Part shown: piece by piece, positions 1 to 6,566 of the stretch | Numbering within the stretch: position 1 is the first letter of the stretch | Layout of the letters: the number at the start of each line of letters is the position of its first letter | DNA from: an uncultured bacterium | GTDB taxonomy: Bacteria; Actinomycetota; Coriobacteriia; Coriobacteriales; Coriobacteriaceae | Assembly (NCBI GenBank): GCA_905215835.1 | Contig: CAJMRR010000090.1 | Location: 1 to 8,356, forward strand | Reading direction: 5' to 3' | DNA: 8,356 nucleotides | The notes under the pieces: generated by a model | The model's database searches: none | Seen by the model: only the letters and a program-made list of their open reading frames with translations | What the model was told of the DNA's origin: nothing | Translations under genes and position numbers: made by a program

Positions 1-3000
1 GAGCCCACCCCCGCCGCTGAGCCCGTAGCCGCCACCGCCGCCCACGCCCCCGAAGGCGCGATCTTCAACCCCGAGAACGCTCGCGGCAACCTGCACCTGG
101 GTATCGACGTGGGCTCCACCACCGTTAAGCTCGCCGTGCTCAATGACGACAACCAGATTGTCTACGCCAAGTACCAGCGTCACCACACCGACGTCCGCGC
201 TTGCGCCCGCGACCTGTTCGAGGGCGCCGCGACGGTGCTGCCGACGGCCCAGATGGCCTGCGCCATCACCGGCTCGGGCGGCCTGCTGCTGTCCCAGTGG
301 CTCGACTTGGAGTTTGTCCAGGAAGTCATCGCCAGTAAGCGTGCCGTCGAGACCCTCATCCCGGCCACCGACGTCGCCATCGAGCTGGGCGGCGAGGACG
401 CCAAGATCATCTACTTCGACAACGGCATCGAGCAGCGCATGAACGGTACCTGCGCCGGCGGCACGGGCGCGTTCATCGATCAGATGGCAACCCTGCTGCA
501 CACCGATGCCAGTGGCCTCAACGAGCTCGCGGCCAACGCCACCACCATCTATCCCATCGCCAGCCGCTGCGGCGTTTTTGCCAAGACCGACGTGCAGCCG
601 CTGCTCAACGAGGGCGCCCGCCCCGAGGACGTGGCCGCCTCCATCTTCCAGGCCGTCGTGACCCAGACCATCTCGGGCCTGGCGTGCGGCCGTCCCATTC
701 GTGGCAACGTCGCCTTCCTGGGCGGCCCGCTGCAGTACCTCTCCGAGCTGCGCCACCGCTTCTATCTCACGCTCAACCTGGACGAGGAGCACCGCATTGT
801 GCCCCAAAACGCTCACCTGTTTGTGGCGAGCGGCGCCGCCATGGCGCACGAGTCCAATAAACTCAGCACGTTCCCGCAGCTCATCGAGGCCATCGATGCC
901 CTGGGTGACACGCAGGGTGCCGAGGTCGAGCGCTTGGACCCGCTCTTTGCCACCGACGAGGACTTTGCCGAGTTCAAAACCCGCCACGACACCGAGGTCG
1001 TCCCCAAGGGCAAACTCGAAGGCTACAGCGGCCGCGTGTTCATTGGCATCGACGCCGGTTCCACCACCATGAAGGCCGCGCTCGTGGGCGAGGACGGTCA
1101 GCTGCTGCACACCTGGTACGGCAACAACAACGGTGACATCCTGGGCACGGCCAAGGTCATCATGGCCGATTTCTACAACCACATTCCCGCCGGCTGCACC
1201 ATCGGCCACGTGACCACCACGGGCTACGGCGAGGCACTGCTCATCGAGGCCCTCAAGGCCGATTCCGGAGAGATCGAGACCGTCGCGCATCTGCGCGGCG
1301 CCAAGGCGTTCCTGCCGGGCGTCGAGTTCATCCTGGACATTGGCGGCCAGGACATGAAGTGCCTGCGCGTCAAGGATGGCGTGATTGAGCACATCATGCT
1401 CAACGAGGCCTGCTCGTCGGGTTGCGGTAGCTTTATCGAGAGCTTCGCTGTGTCCATGAACATGGACGTGCGCGCGTTTGCCGATGCCGCCATCCATGCC
1501 AAGGCCCCGGTCGACCTGGGTAGCCGCTGCACGGTCTTTATGAACTCGCGTGTTAAGCAGGCGCAAAAGGAAGGCGCCACGGTGGGCGACATCGCAGCCG
1601 GTCTGTCCTACTCCGTCATCAAGAATGCCCTGTTCAAGGTCATTAAGCTGCGCGACCCCAAGGAGATCGGCAGCCAGGTGATCGTCCAGGGCGGCACCTT
1701 TATGTCCGATGCCACGCTGCGCGCATTTGAGCAGCTCACCGGCGTTCATGCCGTGCGTCCCGACATCGCCGGCTGCATGGGCGCCTACGGTGCGGCCCTG
1801 CTCGCCCGCGATCGCGCCGGCGCCGACGGCACCTCGACCATTCTTTCTGCCGAGGACATCGCGCACCTCACCGTGACGCAAAAGCACGTCCGCTGCGGCC
1901 GTTGCTCCAACAACTGCCAGCTTACCGTCAACGACTTTGGCGGCGGCAGGCGCTTCATTACCGGCAACCGCTGCGAGAAGGGTGCTGGTCACAAAAAGCA
2001 GAAGACCGAGGCCCCCAACCTCTTCAAAAAGAAAAACGAGCTGCTCTTTAACCGCGAGGTGCTGAGCCCCGACGAGGCCCCGCGCGGCACCGTGGGTATT
2101 CCGCGCGCGCTCAACATGTACGAGAACTACCCCTTCTGGCATGCGTTCTTTACGCGCCTGGGCTTTAGCGTGCAGCTGTCCGACCAGTCGAGCAAGAAGA
2201 CCTACCAGGCGGGCATCGAGTCCATGCCGTCCGAGAGCGTGTGCTATCCGGCCAAGATGAGCCACGGCCATGTGATGAACCTTATCGACCGCGATGTCGA
2301 CTTCATTTGGATGCCGTGCGTGCGCTGGGAGCGCAAGGAGGATCCGACCGCCGGCAACTGCTACAACTGCCCCATCGTTATGAGCTACCCCACGGCGCTG
2401 GCGCTCAATATCGACGAGATCCGCGAGCAGAACATCGAGTTCCTGTACCCGTTTGTGCCCTATCACGACAAGACCGAGCTCAAGCGCCGCTTGTACCAGG
2501 TGCTCGCCGTCGACCGCGTGGCCGACGCCGAGGCTGGTCGCGGCCGTGTGCGCGGTCCCAAAATCACGCGCTCCGAGGTCGATGCCGCCGTCAACGCTGC
2601 CTTTGAGGCCGATGCGCGTTTCCACGAGGACATCCAGACCATGGGCGAGGAGGCTCTTAAGTGGGTCGAGGACCACGGCGGTCACGGCATCGTGCTCGCC
2701 GGCCGTCCCTACCATAACGACCCCGAGATCAACCATGCCCTGCCCGAACTTATCTCGAGCTTTGGCTTTGCGGTCTTTACCGAGGATTCGCTCGCGCATC
2801 TGGTGAAGCCCGAGCGTCCGATTCGCGTCGTCGACCAGTGGATGTACCACAGCCGCCTGTACGCCGTCGCCCGTTTTGTGACGATGCGCAACGATTTGGA
2901 CCTGATTCAGCTCAACTCTTTCGGCTGCGGTCTCGATGCCCTGACCACCGACCAGGTGCAGGAGATCCTGGAGGCCAGCGGCAAGATCTACACCGTGCTC

Positions 3001-4620
3001 AAGATCGACGAGGTATCCAACCTGGGCGCCGCGCGTATCCGTATTCGCTCGCTCATGGCGGCACTCAAAGACCAGGAGGCCGAGCGCTTGGCCGAGGCCA
3101 CGGCCGCGGGCGAGGCCTACGAGCAGGGCGACGCCGCGCCGGTGGCGCCCTCCACGGATGCCCCCGCGTTCGCGAGCCGCAAGTACACGTTTGAGGCGCA
3201 GCGCGAGAGTGCTTCGACCGCATGGCCCAAGGTGCCCTTTACCGAGCAGATGCGCGACGAGGGCTATACCATCCTGTGCCCGCAGATGGCGCCGATCCAC
3301 TTTGACCTGGTCAAAGAGGTGTTCCGCGGTGCCGGCTACAACTTGGAGCTGCTGCCCTCGACCGATCACGATGCTGTCGAGGCCGGCTTGCGCTATGTGA
3401 ACAATGACATTTGCTATCCGTCGATCCTGGTAACGGGCCAGATTATGGAGGCCATCGAGAGCGGTCGGTACGACCTGTCCAAGACGGCCGTGGTTATCAG
3501 TCAGACCGGCGGCGGCTGCCGCGCCACCAACTACATCGCACTCATCCGCAAGGCCCTGCGCGAGAGCGGCCACCCCGAGATTCCGGTGATCTCGCTTTCG
3601 GCCGTGGCGCTCGGCGAGGACAACCCCGGCTTTAAGATTACGCCGGCGCTGCTTAAGCAGGCAGTCTATGCGGTGCTCTTTGGCGACGTGATGATGCAGA
3701 TGCTCTACCGCTGCCGCCCGTACGAGGCAACGCCCGGTGCCGCCAACGCGCTCTACGAGGAGTACATGGCGCGCGCCCGCAAGCTGGCGCCTAAGTTCAA
3801 TCGCCACAACTACACCAAGCTGTGCCGCGAGGCCATCCGCGCGTTCGACACCATGCCGCTTGTGGGCGAGGGCACCAAGCCACGCGTGGGCGTAGTCGGC
3901 GAGATCCTGGTCAAGTTCCACCCTACGGCCAACAACCACGTGGTCGATGTCATTGAGCGCGAGGGCTGCGAGGCTGTGGTGCCGGGACTGCTTGACTTCT
4001 TCCTGTACTCCATGAGCAACGCCGAGCTGCAGAAGGACGAGCTGGGGAGCTCTGCCACGGCGCGCGCTAGCATGCAGGCGCTCATTAAGCTGGTGGACTG
4101 GATGCGCACGCCGGTGGAGGAGATGCTCGAAAAGTCCCGCCGCTTCGAGGCGCCCGAGCGCATCGGCACCATGGCGGACAAAGCCCGCACGGTGCTTTCG
4201 GTGTGCAACAACATGGGCGAGGGGTGGCTGCTCACGGCCGAGATGCTCGATCTGATTGACCACGGTGCGCCCAACATCATCTGCACGCAGCCCTTCGCGT
4301 GCCTGCCCAACCACGTGGTGGGTAAGGCCGTGATCAAGGAGCTGCGCCGTCAGCACCCCGAGAGCAATATCGTCGCGGTGGACTACGACCCCGGTGCGTC
4401 CGAGGTCAACCAGCTCAACCGTATTAAGCTCATGATCAGCGTTGCCAAGGAAAACATGCGCGCCGGTAAGGGCTTTAAGCTCGAGAAGGTGGCGCCGCTC
4501 GCGATGGACGAGGTCACCGGCCAGATGCGTGCCCATGACGGCTGCGTGAGCTGCGGCTCGGTCGACGAGAGTGCCGTGGCGTCGGTCGCCGAGCGCCTGG
4601 GATGCGGCATTAAGAAGTAA
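1..4620 (+). CDS. Giant fused acyl-CoA dehydratase activase / 2-hydroxyglutaryl-CoA dehydratase-like iron-sulfur protein (5'-partial)
   Basis: Seen: the frame is open from base 1, so the start lies upstream of the window; 1539 residues are present. An Ala/Pro-rich stretch (1-75) precedes two tandem ASKHA ATPase modules. Module 1 has GIDVGSTTVK (100-129), ELGGEDAK (382-405) and cysteines at 451 and 568. Module 2 has GIDAGSTTMK (1045-1074), DIGGQDMK (1336-1359) and cysteines at 1411 and 1528. Next come a CX2CX3CX18C cluster (1894-1974), a DUF2229 region from VGIPRALNMY (2092) with cysteines at 2242, 2317, 2359 and 2368, and AGRPYH (2698). An Ala-rich linker (about 3085-3175) leads to an HgdB-like part with cysteines at 3277, 3412, 3517, 4282 and 4300, and a terminal CX2C (4543-4554). 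Known: HgdC-type activases use ATP to drive one electron from a subunit-bridging [4Fe-4S] cluster, held by two cysteines per subunit, to a partner protein. Inferred: donor and acceptor are fused in one cytoplasmic, oxygen-sensitive protein. The substrate is unknown. A GTG at 109 is not the start, because it lies inside the first phosphate-binding motif. Family assignment is secure; the reaction is not. Confidence 0.93.
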   Translation, partial: EPTPAAEPVAATAAHAPEGAIFNPENARGNLHLGIDVGSTTVKLAVLNDDNQIVYAKYQRHHTDVRACARDLFEGAATVLPTAQMACAITGSGGLLLSQWLDLEFVQEVIASKRAVETLIPATDVAIELGGEDAKIIYFDNGIEQRMNGTCAGGTGAFIDQMATLLHTDASGLNELAANATTIYPIASRCGVFAKTDVQPLLNEGARPEDVAASIFQAVVTQTISGLACGRPIRGNVAFLGGPLQYLSELRHRFYLTLNLDEEHRIVPQNAHLFVASGAAMAHESNKLSTFPQLIEAIDALGDTQGAEVERLDPLFATDEDFAEFKTRHDTEVVPKGKLEGYSGRVFIGIDAGSTTMKAALVGEDGQLLHTWYGNNNGDILGTAKVIMADFYNHIPAGCTIGHVTTTGYGEALLIEALKADSGEIETVAHLRGAKAFLPGVEFILDIGGQDMKCLRVKDGVIEHIMLNEACSSGCGSFIESFAVSMNMDVRAFADAAIHAKAPVDLGSRCTVFMNSRVKQAQKEGATVGDIAAGLSYSVIKNALFKVIKLRDPKEIGSQVIVQGGTFMSDATLRAFEQLTGVHAVRPDIAGCMGAYGAALLARDRAGADGTSTILSAEDIAHLTVTQKHVRCGRCSNNCQLTVNDFGGGRRFITGNRCEKGAGHKKQKTEAPNLFKKKNELLFNREVLSPDEAPRGTVGIPRALNMYENYPFWHAFFTRLGFSVQLSDQSSKKTYQAGIESMPSESVCYPAKMSHGHVMNLIDRDVDFIWMPCVRWERKEDPTAGNCYNCPIVMSYPTALALNIDEIREQNIEFLYPFVPYHDKTELKRRLYQVLAVDRVADAEAGRGRVRGPKITRSEVDAAVNAAFEADARFHEDIQTMGEEALKWVEDHGGHGIVLAGRPYHNDPEINHALPELISSFGFAVFTEDSLAHLVKPERPIRVVDQWMYHSRLYAVARFVTMRNDLDLIQLNSFGCGLDALTTDQVQEILEASGKIYTVLKIDEVSNLGAARIRIRSLMAALKDQEAERLAEATAAGEAYEQGDAAPVAPSTDAPAFASRKYTFEAQRESASTAWPKVPFTEQMRDEGYTILCPQMAPIHFDLVKEVFRGAGYNLELLPSTDHDAVEAGLRYVNNDICYPSILVTGQIMEAIESGRYDLSKTAVVISQTGGGCRATNYIALIRKALRESGHPEIPVISLSAVALGEDNPGFKITPALLKQAVYAVLFGDVMMQMLYRCRPYEATPGAANALYEEYMARARKLAPKFNRHNYTKLCREAIRAFDTMPLVGEGTKPRVGVVGEILVKFHPTANNHVVDVIEREGCEAVVPGLLDFFLYSMSNAELQKDELGSSATARASMQALIKLVDWMRTPVEEMLEKSRRFEAPERIGTMADKARTVLSVCNNMGEGWLLTAEMLDLIDHGAPNIICTQPFACLPNHVVGKAVIKELRRQHPESNIVAVDYDPGASEVNQLNRIKLMISVAKENMRAGKGFKLEKVAPLAMDEVTGQMRAHDGCVSCGSVDESAVASVAERLGCGIKK

Positions 4621-4648
4621 CTGGCCTGCTTTGGGCTAGATATGAGGC

Positions 4649-4685
4649 AAACGGGTGGCAGCCGTACCGGCTACCACCCGTTTTT
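4649..4685 (+). terminator. Rho-independent terminator of the activase gene
   Basis: ACGGGTGG (4651-4658) pairs perfectly with CCACCCGT (4674-4681). After one C/A mismatch the stem continues as A-GCCG with CGGC-T around a three-base loop. Five T residues (4681-4685) follow, and two upstream A residues can extend the stem. It lies about 30 bases after the stop codon, so it probably ends transcription of the large upstream gene and separates it from the dehydrogenase gene. Confidence 0.9.
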
Positions 4686-4737
4686 GCTGGACATATGTTG
4701 CGCAAACGCCCCAGCTATTACCCCTTACGAACATAGA

Positions 4738-4868
4738 TTTCGGAAGTATGCGGCAAAATCTGAATAGGCCGAGCACACCGGATATGTCCAATCTCTGTAC
4801 CTGCGGTTTTATTGGCGAAAAACCGGGGTGTGCTCAAGGGTTCCGAAATTTGCCGCATACTTCCGAAA
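4738..4868. repeat. 131-bp intergenic inverted repeat with perfect 20-bp outer arms
   Basis: TTTCGGAAGTATGCGGCAAA (4738-4757) is the exact reverse complement of 4849-4868. A second matching pair lies inside: GAGCACACC (4771-4779) with GGTGTGCTC (4827-4835). The two pairs are separated by diverged stretches of exactly 13 bases on each side. A small hairpin, CGGTTTT (4804-4810) with AAAACCG (4819-4825), sits near the centre. As RNA this would be a long interrupted hairpin; as DNA it could be a cruciform, a mobile palindromic element or a paired binding site. The right arm also has TTCCGAAA twice (4841-4848 and 4861-4868). I see no transposase and no target-site duplication. Function is unknown. 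Confidence 0.85.
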
Positions 4869-4907
4869 ACGACGTCTCAGTGACACCAATAATTGCCCTC
4901 GGAACCC

Positions 4908-4916
4908 TGAGATAAT
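4908..4916 (+). promoter_or_regulatory. Candidate extended -10 promoter for the dehydrogenase gene
   Basis: TGAGATAAT matches the extended -10 pattern TGnTATAAT with one mismatch. No good -35 hexamer lies at the usual distance, which extended -10 promoters can tolerate. Transcription would start near 4923 and give a leader of about 115 bases that contains the hairpin at 4977-5032. This is a pattern match only, and other starts are possible. Confidence 0.35.
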
Positions 4917-4976
4917 GAACAGATGTAGCCGTTCGCCGCAAATTACCGTCCGTTTATAGAACCTATGCCCGGCGTG

Positions 4977-5032
4977 CAGTCCTCTTACGGTTGAATAAAT
5001 ACACATCTATGGAATTACGTAAGAGAGGACTG
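4977..5032 (+). promoter_or_regulatory. Leader inverted repeat covering the ribosome binding site
   Basis: CAGTCCTCTTACG (4977-4989) pairs with CGTAAGAGAGGACTG (5018-5032) along 13 base pairs with a two-base bulge. The right arm contains the Shine-Dalgarno sequence AGAGAGGA (5022-5029), eight bases before the ATG at 5038. If transcribed, the hairpin would bury the ribosome binding site in a stem with an A/T-rich 28-base loop, which suggests translational control. As DNA it could instead be an operator. I recognise no known riboswitch class. Confidence 0.6.
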
Positions 5033-5037
5033 TTCCT

Positions 5038-5997
5038 ATGAGCTACAAGACTGTTTGTGTTGCCGGCGGCGGCGTGTTGGGAAGCCAGATTGCCTTTCAG
5101 GCAGCCTACTGCGGCTTCGATGTAACGATTTGGCTGCGCAGCGAGGGCAGCATCGGCCGCACCCAGCCCAAGATCGATCATGTGCGCGAGGAGTACATCG
5201 CGGCTATCGAAGGCATGGCGGACGGCACGGGTGAGTGGTGTGCCGGTATCGCCGATAGCGGCCAGCCCTTCGACAAGGAGGTGGCACTCGCTGCCGTCGA
5301 GCGTGCCTACTCCACGCTCAAGCTGGAGCTCGATCTTGCCAAGGCCGTGGCCGACGCCGACCTGGTCATCGAGTCTATGGCCGAGGACACCCAGGCAAAA
5401 ATCGAATTCTACAAGAAGCTCGCCCCGGTCCTCCCGCAAAAGACCGTCGTCGTAACGAACTCCTCTACGCTGCTGCCGAGCACCTTTGCCAAGTACACCG
5501 GCCGCCCCGAGAAGTACCTGTCGCTGCACTTTGCCAATTCCATCTGGAAGAACAACATGACCGAGGTCATGGCCCAGAGCCAAACTGACAAGCGCTACTT
5601 CGACGAGCTCGTCGACTTCGCCAACGACATCCGCATGCTGGCGCTTCCCGTCAACAAGGAAAAGAACGGCTACCTGCTCAACTCCATGTTGGTGCCGTGG
5701 CTGCTTTCGGGCCTTGACCTGTATGTCTCGGGTGTGAGTGATCCCAAGAGCATCGACCTCGCGTGGACGCGCGGCACCGGCGCTCCCAAGGGCCCGTTCC
5801 GCGTATTCGACACGGTGGGCATCCAGACGGCCTACAACATCGTCATGCAGTATCAGAAGGTCCCGGGCCTGGTGAGCCCGCTGCTCAAAAAGATGATGAT
5901 GCCCTACAACTTTAAGGCTATGGCGTCCGTCCTCAAGAAGATGCTCGACGAGGGCAAGCTGGGTGAAAGCTCGGGTGAGGGCTTCTTTAAGTACTAA
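5038..5997 (+). CDS. 3-hydroxyacyl-CoA dehydrogenase (3-hydroxybutyryl-CoA dehydrogenase-like)
   Basis: The product (319 residues) would interconvert 3-hydroxyacyl-CoA and 3-oxoacyl-CoA with a nicotinamide cofactor in the cytoplasm. Seen: an N-terminal Rossmann domain with GGGVLG (residues 10-15); a second conserved block DADLVIESMAED; NSS (141-143); then LHFANS with His164 and MTEVM with Glu176. The 12-residue His-Glu spacing equals that of the catalytic pair of characterised 3-hydroxyacyl-CoA dehydrogenases, and Asn215 in YLLNSML matches the conserved Asn that starts the helical C-terminal domain. Length fits the family. The ATG has a good ribosome binding site (AGAGAGGA, eight bases upstream). 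Odd: the end of the second strand reads TIWLRS (30-35), where NAD-dependent members usually carry an Asp or Glu, so cofactor preference is open. It lies downstream of the activase-like gene but across a terminator and 417 bases, so it is probably transcribed alone. The physiological substrate is unknown; butyrate-type or amino acid fermentation are candidates. Confidence 0.9.
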   Translation: MSYKTVCVAGGGVLGSQIAFQAAYCGFDVTIWLRSEGSIGRTQPKIDHVREEYIAAIEGMADGTGEWCAGIADSGQPFDKEVALAAVERAYSTLKLELDLAKAVADADLVIESMAEDTQAKIEFYKKLAPVLPQKTVVVTNSSTLLPSTFAKYTGRPEKYLSLHFANSIWKNNMTEVMAQSQTDKRYFDELVDFANDIRMLALPVNKEKNGYLLNSMLVPWLLSGLDLYVSGVSDPKSIDLAWTRGTGAPKGPFRVFDTVGIQTAYNIVMQYQKVPGLVSPLLKKMMMPYNFKAMASVLKKMLDEGKLGESSGEGFFKY

Positions 5998-5998
5998 C

Positions 5999-6036
5999 AA
6001 TGATCCCTCGGGGACGGAGGAAAACGGATCATTTTT
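5999..6036 (+). terminator. Rho-independent terminator after the dehydrogenase gene
   Basis: AATGATCC (5999-6006) pairs with GGATCATT (6026-6033), and a T run (6032-6036) follows directly. The 19-base loop contains a smaller possible stem, CTC (6007-6009) with GAG (6017-6019). It begins two bases after the stop codon. The loop is larger than in most terminators, so efficiency is uncertain. Confidence 0.7.
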
Positions 6037-6051
6037 GGTCGCCAGCAGTGA

Positions 6052-6555
6052 GAGGATGGACCCAGAAATAGAAAGGAGTGGCAATGGGCCGGCTCGGGCT
6101 TTGAGGACAAGCTGCTGCAAGCCCAGGGCGATTTTTCGCTCAACGCGGGCCAGCACAGCGTGACGTATCTGTCGAGTTCTGACACGGCAACGACCGGTCG
6201 CTACCAGGTGCTGCTGTACGACAACAACTTTGGTGCGGCCGAAAGCTATCCCAAGTTCGACTGGGGCCAGCTGGGCGCCGCGGTGGTGACCGACTACAAC
6301 GAGGGCACGCATTCGTTTGGGCGCATCTTTACAGTGGACGAGACGGCGCGCACCTACGAGCTTGTGGACCAGATCGCAGTACCGTTTTCAGGTTACGTCA
6401 ACAGCGCGCAGCGCGTCGGCAATTCGAACAGCATGCTCGTGGCATCGGGCCAGGCCAAGACCTTTACCGAGTGCGATCGGTACGGTCTGGCCATCACCAC
6501 CCACGAGATGGAAGCCGAGAAGTACATCTATCGCGTGTTCAAGTACGAGCTGTAG
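6052..6555 (+). pseudogene. Arylsulfotransferase (ASST family) C-terminal remnant
   Basis: The frame is open from 6052, after a TGA at 6049, to a TAG at 6553. It reads WQWAGSGFEDKLL (from 6079), GDFSLNAGQHSVTYL (6127-6171), then VLLYDNNFG and a C-terminal end VFKYEL. This order (Trp-rich strand, QH motif, DN motif, beta-rich tail) matches the last third of aryl-sulfate sulfotransferases, which move sulfate between phenolic compounds. The QH histidine (6154-6156) lies 133 residues from the end, about where I place the sulfate-accepting active-site histidine of the E. coli enzyme. The other two thirds are missing: the preceding bases hold only the terminator of the dehydrogenase gene, and no ATG, GTG or TTG is in frame before GTG at 6160, which falls after the QH motif. 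No frame-breaking changes are seen inside, so truncation may be recent. It could still be translated as a fragment, but not as an active enzyme. Confidence 0.75.
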
Positions 6556-6566
6556 GCCGCCCCGCA

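Noticed and set aside
3810..4337. 175-codon minus-strand open frame inside the giant gene
   Set aside because: Ser/Thr/Arg-rich shadow of a well-conserved coding region, with no family resemblance.
109..4620. GTG at 109 as start of the giant gene
   Set aside because: The GTG is the Val of the GIDVGSTT phosphate-binding motif and the frame is open upstream to base 1; the start must lie outside the window.
4738..4868. CRISPR array or insertion sequence in the intergenic gap
   Set aside because: The repeats are inverted, only two copies exist, there are no regular spacers, and no transposase or target duplication is visible.
4655..4915. 86-codon plus-strand open frame between the two acyl-CoA genes
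   Set aside because: It begins inside the terminator stem and runs through the inverted repeat; there is no ribosome binding site of its own and no recognisable product.
4923..5037. Known riboswitch class in the dehydrogenase leader
   Set aside because: I could not match the leader to the conserved core of any riboswitch I know; only the hairpin over the ribosome binding site is supported.
6073..6104. AAGGAG ribosome binding site followed by ATG at 6084
   Set aside because: The frame stops after six codons and is not the arylsulfotransferase frame; probably chance, or a trace of the decayed gene.
4963..6312. 449-codon open frame on the minus strand opposite the dehydrogenase gene
   Set aside because: It is a by-product of GC-rich codon use in the plus-strand gene: its product is a Val/Leu/Gly/His/Arg-rich chain with no recognisable domain, while the plus strand encodes a clear enzyme with catalytic residues.
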